A DNA stretch of 64,000 bases from Nannocystis sp. RBIL2 (GCF_026626745.1 NZ_JAPNJW010000001.1:248001-312000); one strand, 5' to 3'. Numbered from the stretch's first letter, positions 46,169 to 55,256 are shown. Made by a program: numbers and translations. Notes: a model not told the origin generated them from the sequence alone.

Positions 46169-46905
46169 CAGGGGTAGCGCCCTTCCTTGAGGACGAAGTC
46201 GATCAGCTCCGACGCCACGTCGTTCATGTCGATCTGGAAGCCCTCGACCCGCGCGTTGAAGGAGTTGAACATCACGACCGCCGGGATGGCGACGAGGAGG
46301 CCCACGGCGGTGGCGACGAGGGCCTCGGAGATCCCGCCCGCGACCGACGACAGACCGCCGCCGCCGTCGGACGAGATGCCCTGGAACGAGTTGATGATGC
46401 CGACCACGGTGCCGAGGAGGCCGACGAACGGCGCCGTCGTGCCGACCGTCGCCAGCGAGGTCAGGCCGCGCTTGAGGTTGGCCGTCTCACGCTCCTTGGC
46501 GCGCTCCAGCTGGCGGTTGACCGCGTCGACGAGGTCGAAGTCTCCGACGTCCTCGGGACCCTCCTCGTTGAGGGCCTCCATGCCCTTGATGTACTCGTTC
46601 AGGCCCGCGCCCACGACCTTCGCCAGCGGGCTGTCGCCGTGGGTCTGCGCCGCCGCGACCGCCTCTTGCAGCTTGCGCTCCTGCAAGAAGTTGCGCAGCA
46701 GCATGATGTACTGGATCGAGTGCCGCCGCGACCGCGAGTAAGCCCGCAGGCGCTCCAGCACGATCGCCAGAGACAGCAGGAACATGAGCAGGAGCAACAC
46801 CAAGATGACCTTGGCGAAGATGCCCATCTGCTCCCACATGCCTGCGAGGGAGAAGTCCGTTCCGCCGGTGTTGGCGAGTAGCGTGGTGATGTCCATGAGC
46901 TCCAT
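46168..46905 (-). CDS. exbB: ExbB/TolQ/MotA-family proton-channel subunit
   Basis: The 245-residue protein has three membrane helices: ILVLLLLMFLLSLAIVLERL near the N-terminus and two in the C-terminal half (TSLATVGTTAPFVGLLGTVV with the conserved T and GLLGTV, and ISEALVATAVGLLVAIPAVV with the conserved EAL-AT-GL). It forms the pentameric stator around ExbD and uses the proton gradient. The order exbB-exbD and the nearby TonB-like gene on the same strand indicate an Exb/Tol or gliding-motor-like complex. Confidence 0.94.
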
Positions 46906-47143
46906 GTCGGATGCCTGTCTTCTCGTTGGGGTCGGCTGAGGGCCTGAAGGCCGTGCGGTGGATCAGGCCCAAGGGGCCGTGCAGTGGGGTCTTTTCGAGG
47001 CCGGCGGCCTGTGACCGCGAGGCCGGAAGTCGAATGGCTGGGCCGGGAAACGGAGGAAGGTCGAGAGCCGTCGAAGCAGCCCGAAGGGCCCGAGCAGGCC
47101 CCGGATGGGGCCGTGTGGCGAGCAGGCCCGGAGGGCCGTGAAG
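46906..47143. repeat. Spacer with repeated GGCC hairpins
   Basis: The 238-base gap between the TonB-like gene and exbB holds at least five short palindromes of the type GGCC-N4-GGCC: aggcctgaaggccgtg (46939), aggcccaaggggccgtg (46966), agcccgaagggcccgag (47078), aggccccggatggggccgtg (47095) and aggcccggagggccgtg (47123). Most are followed by GTG. No T-run accompanies them. Confidence 0.75.
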
Positions 47144-47947
47144 TCAGTTGAACTTGATGTTGAAGTCGACCTCGGAGCACACCTTGGTCGCCTTGCCGCC
47201 GACCATGAAGGGCTTGAAGCGCCACTTCTTGACCGTATCGCGGCAGATTTCGTCGACCTTGGGGTCGTTGTGGGGGAACTTCTTCTTGAGCTTCACGTCG
47301 GCGGTCTTGCCGTCGACGTCGACGCAGAAGAACACCGAGACGGTGCCGGGCCGCTTGTCGAACATGCCGGCCTTGGTCGCGGCGAGCTTGTTGGCCTCGG
47401 GGTCGGGCTTGTAGATCGCGTTGCCCATGACCACCGCGATCGGCTTCGGCGCCGTCGCCTGGGTCACGTCCCGCTTGGTCGCCACGCCGCCGAGCTGACC
47501 GCCGAGCTGACCGCCGAGGACGCCACCCAGCACGCCGCCGGGCACACCGCCGGGCACACCGCCGGGCACGCCGCCGGGCACCGCGTTGGTCTTGGCGCCG
47601 CCCGCCGACTTCTTCACGTCGGGCACCTTGTCGGGCGTCTCCTTCGGCTGGACGATCTCCTCCGGGACATCCTCCTCGGGGATCTCTTCCTTCTCTTCTT
47701 CTTCCTGCGTCTCGGCAGCGGCCGGCGGCGGCGGCGGCGGCGGTGGCGGTGCCGCCTCCTCGGCGCTCATCTGCACCATCAAGAACTGGACCGTCGGCGG
47801 GTCCACCTTGGTGATGTTCATCTTGTTCGCGGCCCAGACGAAGATGATGCCGGAGAAGGTGAGCGTGCCCGACACGACCGAAGCGATCGCTATCCGGCGC
47901 TGACGCTTGGGGTCGGAGTTTTGGTACGTGAGATAGTGTTCAAACAT
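47144..47947 (-). CDS. TonB-family energy-transducing protein
   Basis: The 267-residue protein has one N-terminal membrane helix (IASVVSGTLTFSGIIFVWAA), a Pro run and acidic stretch (about 65-100), eight VPGG/LGGQ-type repeats (about 120-150) and a C-terminal TonB-like domain (about 195-267: GTVSVFFCVDVDGKTADVKL, CRDTVKKWRFKPF). The long periplasm-spanning linker and the C-terminal beta domain fit TonB/AgmX-type transducers driven by ExbBD. It is between a TPR lipoprotein gene and exbB on the same strand. Confidence 0.85.
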   Translation of the reverse strand: MFEHYLTYQNSDPKRQRRIAIASVVSGTLTFSGIIFVWAANKMNITKVDPPTVQFLMVQMSAEEAAPPPPPPPPPAAAETQEEEEKEEIPEEDVPEEIVQPKETPDKVPDVKKSAGGAKTNAVPGGVPGGVPGGVPGGVLGGVLGGQLGGQLGGVATKRDVTQATAPKPIAVVMGNAIYKPDPEANKLAATKAGMFDKRPGTVSVFFCVDVDGKTADVKLKKKFPHNDPKVDEICRDTVKKWRFKPFMVGGKATKVCSEVDFNIKFN

Positions 47948-47997
47948 GGTGCGGTCTCACTGGCCCCGAACGCCCGCGCCAGAGGCGGGCGCTGCGG

Positions 47998-49071
47998 CTA
48001 CTTGCTCCCCTGCCCCTTGCCCTTCTTGCCCTTGCCCTTGACCGGCTCCGGTTCGCCGCCGCTCTCGAGCAATCGGATCTCCTCTTCGATCGCCTTCTTG
48101 CGCTCGGCGTCGGACGCTTCCTCTTCGAGGGAGATCGGGCGCGGCGCCAGCATGCAGCACGGGCCCTCCGGCACCTTGTCGGTCGGGCACTCGGGCTCGA
48201 CCTTGATGTCGCAGATGGCTTTCTGCTGCCGCCACGCCGACAGGCCGTCCTCGCGCGCGAGGATCATGTTGAGGTTCTCGTTGGCGGTGTTCTGCGTCGG
48301 ATCGTCGCCGTACCGGCGCGCCAGCTGCCGCTGGGTGTACGCGATCGATCGATAGATGTACGCCTCGATGAACTTGTGGTCGATCATCGTCGCCTTGTCG
48401 AGGAGGGCGATCGCCTCGTTGGCGAGCGCCAGGCGCTCCTCTTCCGACAAGTTGGCGTTGTACTGCACGCCGCTGTCGGGCTCCGGATAGAGCCGCTCGA
48501 GCTTGCGGATCGCCAGCGCCAGGTAGGCGCGCACGCTGGTCGGGAAGTCGACCGTGCGCTTGACGAACCACTCGTCGGCGTCCTTGGTGCGCCCGCACGT
48601 CTCGTACTGCTTGGCGATGCGCGTGTACCAGCCCTCTTCCTTCGGCTCCTGGTTGTGCCTCTCGAGGAAGTACGACAGCAGGTCGTCGCAGCGCTCGTCA
48701 GCGTCGAGCAGCGCGAGCCGGTGGTTGAGGTACGCCTCGCGGTCGGCATCGGTCACTTCGTTGCCGGCGCGGTCGAGCCACGTCTTGAAGTCGGACAGCG
48801 CGAGGTCGGTGAAGACCTTGCGGTCGGCGAGCTGGTTCGGATCCTTGATCTTCAGGACGATGCTCTCGGCCGCGCACGCGCGGTTCCAGAACAGCGTGAC
48901 CAGGTCGGGCTCCAGCTTCTCGGCCTCGTTGTACTTCTCGATCGCCTCGCGATACTGACCGTTGGCGTAGAAGTTGTTTCCTTCGCGGATGAAGTCGCGC
49001 GCGGCGATCTTGGTGCAGCCGGGCGCCAGGAACAGGGCACACGCGGCAACTGCGGCGAGAATCGGACGCAT
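47998..49071 (-). CDS. TPR lipoprotein
   Basis: The 357-residue protein has a lipobox signal (ACALFLAPGC) and TPR-like helices: ARDFIREGNNFYANGQYREA with IEKYNEAEKLEPDLVTLFWN, and YTRIAKQYETCGRTKDADEW, with LALANEAIALLDKATMIDHK and FIEAYIYRSIAYTQRQLARR. It ends in a Lys/Gly-rich KGKGKKGKGQ tail. Being 50 bases upstream of the TonB-like gene, it probably belongs to the same envelope system, by analogy with outer-membrane TPR lipoproteins of Tol and gliding complexes. ATG 49071 is chosen because it directly precedes the signal peptide. Confidence 0.82.
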   Translation of the reverse strand: MRPILAAVAACALFLAPGCTKIAARDFIREGNNFYANGQYREAIEKYNEAEKLEPDLVTLFWNRACAAESIVLKIKDPNQLADRKVFTDLALSDFKTWLDRAGNEVTDADREAYLNHRLALLDADERCDDLLSYFLERHNQEPKEEGWYTRIAKQYETCGRTKDADEWFVKRTVDFPTSVRAYLALAIRKLERLYPEPDSGVQYNANLSEEERLALANEAIALLDKATMIDHKFIEAYIYRSIAYTQRQLARRYGDDPTQNTANENLNMILAREDGLSAWRQQKAICDIKVEPECPTDKVPEGPCCMLAPRPISLEEEASDAERKKAIEEEIRLLESGGEPEPVKGKGKKGKGQGSK

Positions 49072-49410
49072 GGAGAGCGCCAGTGTACAGAGATGTGAGG
49101 GGAGTTCAAGACGCCCCGCGGTTCCGAGCGCGGCCGTTGCGGCGACCTTGAGTGCGGGCGGCGGGGCCGCAAGCCCACGACGCCCGTGCGAGGCGGTTTG
49201 CACGGTGGGGCGTCCGAACTCGGTCCGATCCGCCGATCTTCGTTCGCCCTAGCCATCCGTCCAGCGCGCGCCGCACCGTGGCGCCGTACCACCGTCCAGG
49301 GCCGCGGGCGTCGGTTCTCGCCGGTGGGTCGGGTCGGCGGCGGCGCCCTGCCTCACCGCCTGCCGGGTCGCGGCCGTGGATCGCCCGAGCCCCTTCTGCA
49401 TCGGGTCTTC
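49072..49410. other. Intergenic spacer, nothing recognised
   Basis: The 339 bases between the epmA end and the TPR lipoprotein start contain no open frame with protein character and no palindrome of the window's main family. The promoter of the TPR-TonB-ExbBD unit should lie here; a slightly AT-richer string near 49225-49260 is the only hint. Confidence 0.4.
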
Positions 49411-50412
49411 TCACCCACCGGCAAGGGCGAGCGAGACGTCGGAGAGGCGCGTGCGGCAGGCTGCGAGGGTGATCAGGCGGTCGAGGCCGAGAGCGATCCC
49501 GGCGCAGGGCGGCAGCCCCGGCAGCTCGGCCAGGAAGTCCTCGTCGATCGGAAGCGCCGGCGCTCCGTGGACCCGCCGCAGCTCGTTGACCGCGGCGAAC
49601 CGGCGCCGCTGCTCCTCGGCGTCGCGCAGCTCGACGTAGCCATTGGCGATCTCCAGCCCGCCGACGTGGCACTCGGCCCGCCGCGCCAGCCACGGCCGGC
49701 CGGGGTCGGTGATCGCCAGCGCGGCCAGCGGCGCCGGGAAGTCGACCAGGTGCGTGCCATCATGTCCTTTCAGCCATGTCTCGAAGAACATGTCCGACCA
49801 GGCAGTGAAGAACGCGGTCCAGGCGAGCAGCGTCCGCGCGCGCGGCTCGGCGCCGGCGCTCATGTCCGCCGCTCGCGCGACCTCGTCGGCAAGCGCCGGC
49901 GGCAGCGCGGCGAGCAGCTGCCCCGGGTCTTCGTCGCCGCGCAGCGCCGCGCCGCAGGTCGCGGTCACGACCTCGAGGAAGCGCGCGCGCTGCCAGGTCT
50001 TCGGGACATGTCCGTTCGAACCTGTCGCAGCGAACACGCGGGCGACGAGCGCCTCGACGTCGGCGAGCAGCGGATCGAGGTCGGCGCCGAGGCGGTACCA
50101 CTCGACGAGATGGAACTCCTCGCTGTGACGCTCGCCGATCTCGGCGCGGCGGAACACGTGCGCGATCTGGAAGATCGGCCCGCTGCCGCGCACGAGCAGC
50201 CGCTTCATCGCCAGCTCGGGGCTGGTCGCCAAGAGGCCTGGCGGCGCGGCGATCGGGTCGATGAACGGCTCGACCGCGACGGCCGGCACGCGCACCGGGG
50301 TGCTCACTTCACGCAGGCCCTGGTCGCGAAAATAGCCGCGCACGGCGGCCAGCGCGGCGTCCCAGATTTGCACGCGGGCGGGCCAGGCCAGCCCGCCGAG
50401 CTCGGCCGCCAT
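49411..50412 (-). CDS. epmA: EF-P (R)-beta-lysyl ligase EpmA (GenX/PoxA)
   Basis: The 333-residue class II LysRS-like enzyme lacks an anticodon-binding domain and attaches beta-lysine to elongation factor P. Motif 2 is visible as IFQIAHVFRRAEIGERHSEE with FHLVEWYR, and motif 3 as GIALGLDRLITLA; LATSPELAMKRLL and GGLEIANGYVEL also fit. It lies 3 bases after efp in the same operon. Two palindrome members lie in frame, around 49761-49792 and at 50004-50013 (GGACATGTCC, encoding GSNGHVPKTW), both in regions that look like loops. Confidence 0.94.
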   Translation of the reverse strand: MAAELGGLAWPARVQIWDAALAAVRGYFRDQGLREVSTPVRVPAVAVEPFIDPIAAPPGLLATSPELAMKRLLVRGSGPIFQIAHVFRRAEIGERHSEEFHLVEWYRLGADLDPLLADVEALVARVFAATGSNGHVPKTWQRARFLEVVTATCGAALRGDEDPGQLLAALPPALADEVARAADMSAGAEPRARTLLAWTAFFTAWSDMFFETWLKGHDGTHLVDFPAPLAALAITDPGRPWLARRAECHVGGLEIANGYVELRDAEEQRRRFAAVNELRRVHGAPALPIDEDFLAELPGLPPCAGIALGLDRLITLAACRTRLSDVSLALAGG

Positions 50413-50415
50413 CGA

Positions 50416-50976
50416 CTAGGTGTTGATGCGCTCGACGTAGGCGCCGGTGCGGGTGTCGATCTTGACCTTGTCACCCTCGCGGATGAACAGCGGGACCTGG
50501 ATCTTGTGGCCGGTCTCGACGGACGCGCTCTTGGTCGCGTTGGTCGCGGTGTCGCCCTTCACGCCCGGCTCGCACTCGGTGATGGTCATGACGATGTGGC
50601 TGGGCAGCGTCACGCCGACCGGGCGGTCGTTGTAGAAGAGGACGTCGACCGAGATCTGGTCGAGCAGGAAGGCCGAGTCGTCGCTGACGATCTCCTCGGC
50701 GAGCGCGACCTGCTCGTAGCTCTCGTTGTCCATGAAGGTGTACCCGTTCTGGTCCTTGAACAGGTACTGCATCTTGCGCGACTCGACGTTGGCCGGGTCG
50801 AACTTCTCGCCCGAGCGCCAGGTCCGGTCGAGGACCGCGCCGGTGATCATGTTCTTGAGCTTACACTTGTAGAGCCCCTGCCCCTTGCCCGGCTTGACGA
50901 ACAAGAATTCGACGACGACGTAGGGGTGGCCGTCGAGCTGGACCTTTGCGTTCTTGCGGAGTTCGGAGACATCCAT
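50416..50976 (-). CDS. efp: Translation elongation factor P
   Basis: The 186-residue protein relieves ribosome stalling at polyproline. It has the three beta-barrel domains; the modified loop is VKPGKGQGLYK, with Lys31 at the position beta-lysylated in EF-P of enterobacteria. The C-terminal KIDTRTGAYVERI matches the family signature. The gene starts the efp-epmA pair, so its substrate-enzyme relation is supported by the context. Many Pro-rich proteins in the window would depend on it. Confidence 0.97.
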   Translation of the reverse strand: MDVSELRKNAKVQLDGHPYVVVEFLFVKPGKGQGLYKCKLKNMITGAVLDRTWRSGEKFDPANVESRKMQYLFKDQNGYTFMDNESYEQVALAEEIVSDDSAFLLDQISVDVLFYNDRPVGVTLPSHIVMTITECEPGVKGDTATNATKSASVETGHKIQVPLFIREGDKVKIDTRTGAYVERINT

Positions 50977-51342
50977 GGGCGTCGGGTGGGTAGTATCTCC
51001 GCGCCCTCGCTGTCAACGGCGATCGCCGCCGGGCCCGCTCGAGAGAAGTCTCGTTCGAAGCCGTCGCGCCCACTGCGCGTTTACGCGGGGGCCGCGCAGG
51101 GCGGATCCCGGTTGAGCCCCGCGGATCTCCCCGACCGGCCGAGCGATTTCGCTCATTTGCCCATGAGGCCAGCGCAGACCCATTCTGCGCGCGGGCGCCC
51201 GCCAATTCCCCGAATTTTAAACGGTGAAAAGGTGTGCCGGCGGGGTCCCTGCACCACTGTTTTCCCGCGAGAATTCGGTGACGGACGCGGCGAAGTTGTG
51301 GCAAAGTCCGGGGCCAGATTTTTCATCGAGGCTCACCGGAAA
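50977..51342. other. Divergent promoter region, AT-richer patch
   Basis: The 366-base gap lies between the divergent efp and rrf2 genes. Bases 51205-51345 contain the only clearly AT-richer patch in the area, including ccgaattttaaacggtgaaaa (51207-51227), actgttttcccgcgagaatt and gatttttcatcg. These could be promoter elements for both directions; no consensus -35/-10 pair or operator palindrome is evident. Confidence 0.5.
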
Positions 51343-51759
51343 ATGCAGCTTACGACCAAAGCCCGATACGGCCTGCGCGCCCTTTGCCATGTCGCTCACC
51401 GTGGATACGCCTCGGCCCACGTCATCGCGGAGCAACAGGCGATTCCCTCGCGGTATTTGGAGGAAATCATCGGCGAGCTGCGCAAGGCCGGCTTCGTGGT
51501 GGGCAAGCGCGGTCCGCGCGGCGGCTACAAGTTGGCCCGTCCGGCCGCTGACATTTCGATCGCCGAGGTGCTTCAGGCGCTGTCGACCCCAACCAGCAGC
51601 GGCCCCGTGACCGGCGATCCGCAGGACGAGATCACGCGGATCGTCGAGCGCTCGGTCGACGCCCGCTTCGAAGCGGCGGTCGGCCAGCTCAGCCTCGAGC
51701 AGCTGCTCGGCGAGGCGCGCGACAGCTTCCGTCGCCGCTCCGCGGACTTCATCATTTGA
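51343..51759 (+). CDS. Rrf2-family transcriptional regulator without Fe-S cysteines
   Basis: The 138-residue protein starts MQLTTKARYGLRALCHVA and has the winged-helix DNA-binding unit (IPSRYLEEIIGELRKAGFVV, GKRGPRGGYKLA) of the Rrf2/IscR family. The three clustered Cys that hold the iron-sulfur cluster in IscR and NsrR are missing; its only Cys is residue 15. This resembles CymR, the cysteine regulator of Bacillus. It is the first gene before cysK and the sulfur-carrier genes, so control of cysteine synthesis is a strong contextual inference. The stop is 16 bases from cysK. Confidence 0.88.
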   Translation: MQLTTKARYGLRALCHVAHRGYASAHVIAEQQAIPSRYLEEIIGELRKAGFVVGKRGPRGGYKLARPAADISIAEVLQALSTPTSSGPVTGDPQDEITRIVERSVDARFEAAVGQLSLEQLLGEARDSFRRRSADFII

Positions 51760-51775
51760 TCCGCCCCTTGTCCGC

Positions 51776-52723
<948 letters not shown>

Positions 52724-52729
52724 GGCCCG

Positions 52730-53473
52730 ATGGCCGGCGGTCGCTTCCTCGTGCTCGGCGCCGGCGGCCTCGGCTGCCCTGCTTTGCTCGGCCTCGTCGG
52801 CGCCGGGGCGCGCCACATCGCCATCGTCGACTGCGACGACGTCGACGCCACCAACCTGCACCGCCAGGTCCTCTACGACCTCGGCGACGTCGGTGCGCCC
52901 AAGGTCGAGGCGGCGGCTCGTCGCTTGCGCGCTCTGGATCCGCGGCTGCAGGTCGAGCCGATCCCCCTCCGACTCGACGAGCGCACGCTCTCATCGCTGC
53001 TCGCGGCCCAGCCGGCGGACACCGTCGTCCTCGAGTGCAGCGACCAGCCCGACCTCAAGTTCCTCGTCCACGACCTGTGCGGCGAGCACCACCTCGACCT
53101 CGTCATCGGCGGCGTCCAGCGCTGGGGCGGTCAGGCGATGGCAGTGCGTCACGGCGCCGGCGCGTGCTTCCGCTGCGTCTTCGAGGCCGCGCCGCCGGCC
53201 GAGCTCGCGCCGTCGTGCGCCGCCGTCGGCGTGCTCGGCGCCGCCGCTGGTGCGCTCGGCTTCATGATGGCTCACCTCGCGGTCGCCCTCGACGCGGCTC
53301 AGGACGTCGCCGGCACGCTCGTCGCCCTCGACCTCCGCGAGCTCCGCCCGCAGCAGATCCGCCCCGCCCGACGCGCGGGTTGTCCCGGCTGTGATCCTCA
53401 CGCGCCTGCGCCCGTCCGCGGCCCGCTGGGGCCGGCCTGCGCCACGGCGGCGGGAGCGGCTTGCAGTCGCTGA
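52730..53473 (+). CDS. MoeB/ThiF-like E1 adenylyltransferase
   Basis: The 247-residue enzyme adenylates the C-terminal Gly of a ubiquitin-like sulfur carrier. The nucleotide site is GAGGLG at residues 10-15, Arg/Asp residues follow in TNLHRQVLYD, the structural zinc Cys pairs are CFRC (146-149) and CPGC (about 218-221), and Cys163 sits in APSCAAVGVLG, the position of the catalytic Cys. No rhodanese domain is fused, unlike MoeZ, so another protein must supply the sulfur. It lies before the carrier gene it most likely serves. Confidence 0.88.
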   Translation: MAGGRFLVLGAGGLGCPALLGLVGAGARHIAIVDCDDVDATNLHRQVLYDLGDVGAPKVEAAARRLRALDPRLQVEPIPLRLDERTLSSLLAAQPADTVVLECSDQPDLKFLVHDLCGEHHLDLVIGGVQRWGGQAMAVRHGAGACFRCVFEAAPPAELAPSCAAVGVLGAAAGALGFMMAHLAVALDAAQDVAGTLVALDLRELRPQQIRPARRAGCPGCDPHAPAPVRGPLGPACATAAGAACSR

Positions 53474-53480
53474 CAGCTCT

Positions 53481-53496
53481 GTTCACTATACTGAAC
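53481..53496. promoter_or_regulatory. Candidate promoter/operator before the sulfur-carrier gene
   Basis: GTTCA-N6-TGAAC (53481-53496) is a perfect 5+5 inverted repeat in the 31-base gap before the carrier gene. Its centre contains TATACT (53487-53492), a good -10-like hexamer; upstream TTGCAG at 53461 is 20 bases away, a loose -35. Such AT-rich sequence is rare in this window. An internal promoter with overlapping operator, perhaps for the Rrf2 protein, is inference. Confidence 0.5.
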
Positions 53497-53504
53497 ACAC
53501 CGTC

Positions 53505-53777
53505 ATGCCCAACGTCCGGATCCCCACTCCCCTGCGCAAGTACACCCAAGGCCGCGAAGAGGTCACGATCGACGGCGAGACCGTCGGCAGCGTGCTCGAC
53601 GGCCTCGAGCAGAGCTACCCGGGCATCAAGGAGCGGATCTGCGACGAGGCCGGCAAGGTGCGGCGGTTCGTCAACGTGTTCGTCGGAGAGGACGACATCC
53701 GCTTCCTCGACAACCTCGCCACCGCGGTCAAGGCCAGCGACGAGATCAGCATCGTCCCCGCGATCGCCGGCGGCTGA
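53505..53777 (+). CDS. cysO: Ubiquitin-like sulfur-carrier protein (CysO/MoaD/ThiS type)
   Basis: The 90-residue beta-grasp protein has VRIPTPLRKYTQGREEVTID, GSVLDGLEQSYPGIKERI, RFVNVFVGEDDIRFLD and ends IVPAIAGG. The terminal Gly-Gly is exposed without extra residues, as needed for activation to an acyl-adenylate and thiocarboxylate. In mycobacteria CysO passes this sulfur to O-phosphoserine via CysM, and Mec frees the cysteine. The flanking genes encode just those partners, so CysO is favoured over MoaD or ThiS. Confidence 0.88.
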   Translation: MPNVRIPTPLRKYTQGREEVTIDGETVGSVLDGLEQSYPGIKERICDEAGKVRRFVNVFVGEDDIRFLDNLATAVKASDEISIVPAIAGG

Positions 53778-53790
53778 GCGTCCACGCCAC

Positions 53791-54771
53791 ATGCTGCCCA
53801 CCGGCCGCGAACAACTCCTCGGCGACCTGCGTCCCGCGCGAGCTGTCCGAACGGACAGCATCGTCGACCTCGTCGGCAACACCCCGCTGGTGCGGCTGCA
53901 CCACATCGAGCGCGACGCGCCCGGCGTCGAGATCTGGGCCAAGTGCGAGTTCTGCAACCCGGCCGGCTCGGTCAAGGATCGCGCCGCCCTGCGGATCGTC
54001 CGCGACGCCCTGGAGCGCGGCCTGCTGCGCCCGGGCGTGCGCCTGATCGACAGCACCAGCGGCAACACCGGCATCGCCTACGCCATGGTCGGCGCCGCGC
54101 TCGGCGTGCCCGTCACCCTGGTGATGCCCGAGAACGTCAGCGCCCCGCGCAAGCAGGTCACCACCGCCTACGGGGTCGAGATCGTCTACAGCAGCCCGAT
54201 GGAGGGCAGCGACGGCGCGATCGTCCTGGCGCACGAGCTCGTCGAGCGCGAGCCCGATCGCTGGCACTACGCCGACCAGTACAAGAACCCCAACAACCCG
54301 CTGGCGCACTACCACACGACCGCGCCCGAGATCTGGCAGCAGACCGGTGGCCGCGTCACGCACTTCGTCACCGGCATCGGCACCAGCGGCACCGTCGTCG
54401 GTACTTCGCGGCGGCTACACGAGCTCGACCCGGCGATCCGCTGCATCGCCATCCAGCCCGACGACGCCATGCACGGCCTCGAGGGCATGAAGCACCTGCC
54501 CTCGAGCATCGTGCCGGCGATCTACGACGCGAGCGTGCTCGACGACACCATCTGGATGCCGACCGAAGAGGGCTGGGACATGGCCGAGCGGCTCGCCAAG
54601 GAGGAGGGCCTGTTCGTCGGTCACTCCTCCGGCGGCAACGTCGCTGGCGCGCTGCGGGTCGCCAAGCAGCTGTCCGCCGAGGGCCGCCGCGGCGTGGTCG
54701 TCACCATCCTGTGCGACCGCGGCGACCGCTACTTCGTCCCGCTGCGCTGGGAGAAGCGCTACCTGTGGTGA
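53791..54771 (+). CDS. cysM: CysM-like cysteine synthase (thiocarboxylate-dependent)
   Basis: The 326-residue PLP enzyme has the Schiff-base Lys62 in NPAGSVKDRAAL, STSGNTGIAYAMVG and TGIGTSGTVVGTSRRL, and a C-terminal tail ending RWEKRYLW that is longer than in CysK, as in mycobacterial CysM. A perfect palindrome, GCTGTCCG (53842-53849) and CGGACAGC (53852-53859), lies in frame in the N-terminal extension (RAVRTDS). The operon context suggests it uses thiocarboxylated carrier and O-phosphoserine; the actual acceptor is inference. Confidence 0.9.
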   Translation: MLPTGREQLLGDLRPARAVRTDSIVDLVGNTPLVRLHHIERDAPGVEIWAKCEFCNPAGSVKDRAALRIVRDALERGLLRPGVRLIDSTSGNTGIAYAMVGAALGVPVTLVMPENVSAPRKQVTTAYGVEIVYSSPMEGSDGAIVLAHELVEREPDRWHYADQYKNPNNPLAHYHTTAPEIWQQTGGRVTHFVTGIGTSGTVVGTSRRLHELDPAIRCIAIQPDDAMHGLEGMKHLPSSIVPAIYDASVLDDTIWMPTEEGWDMAERLAKEEGLFVGHSSGGNVAGALRVAKQLSAEGRRGVVVTILCDRGDRYFVPLRWEKRYLW

Positions 54772-54776
54772 AGGAC

Positions 54777-55256
54777 ATGTCCGAAACGCCAGCCTCCGAA
54801 TTCGCCATCCCCGCCGCGCTGCTGGCCCGGATCTACGCCCAGTCGCGGGCCGAGTTTCCGGGCGAGTGCTGCGGCTACCTCAAGGGCCGCGGCGCCGACA
54901 TGCAGCTTTATCCGTGCAAGAACTTCATGGACAAGCTGCACGCGATGGACCCCGAGACCTACCCGCGCACCTCGGCCAACGGCTACAACTTCGGCGGCCG
55001 CGAGCTGATGGACTTCACGCGCGCGTTCGACGGCGACGACCCGCCGACGATCATCTACCACTCGCACCCGCGGGTCGGCGCCTACTTCTCCGCCGAGGAC
55101 GAGGCCGCGGCGCTGGCCGCCGGCTATCCGGTCGACTACCTGGTCGTCGACGCGCAGGAGCACGAGATCGGCGGCGCCGTGCTGTTCCGCCGCGTGCGCG
55201 ACGTCGGCCCCGGGGCCTACGTCGAGGTCGCGCGCTTCCCCGGCGACGCGCGCTAG
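54777..55256 (+). CDS. mec: JAMM/MPN metalloprotease, Mec-like
   Basis: The 159-residue zinc protease has the JAMM residues: Glu30 in FPGECCGYLKG, His95 and His97 in YHSHPRVGAYFS, Ser105 and Asp108. In the mycobacterial pathway Mec cleaves cysteine from the CysO C-terminus. The ATG at 54777 lies inside a GGACATGTCC palindrome (54773-54782). GTG 54768, overlapping the cysM stop (GTGA), is an in-frame alternative that would add MKD. A clear terminator follows 30 bases after the stop. Confidence 0.9.
   Translation: MSETPASEFAIPAALLARIYAQSRAEFPGECCGYLKGRGADMQLYPCKNFMDKLHAMDPETYPRTSANGYNFGGRELMDFTRAFDGDDPPTIIYHSHPRVGAYFSAEDEAAALAAGYPVDYLVVDAQEHEIGGAVLFRRVRDVGPGAYVEVARFPGDAR

Noticed and set aside
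51280-51342. Sigma-54-type promoter (tggcaaag...) before rrf2
   Set aside because: The string lacks the conserved GC dinucleotide at the -12 position and the correct spacing.
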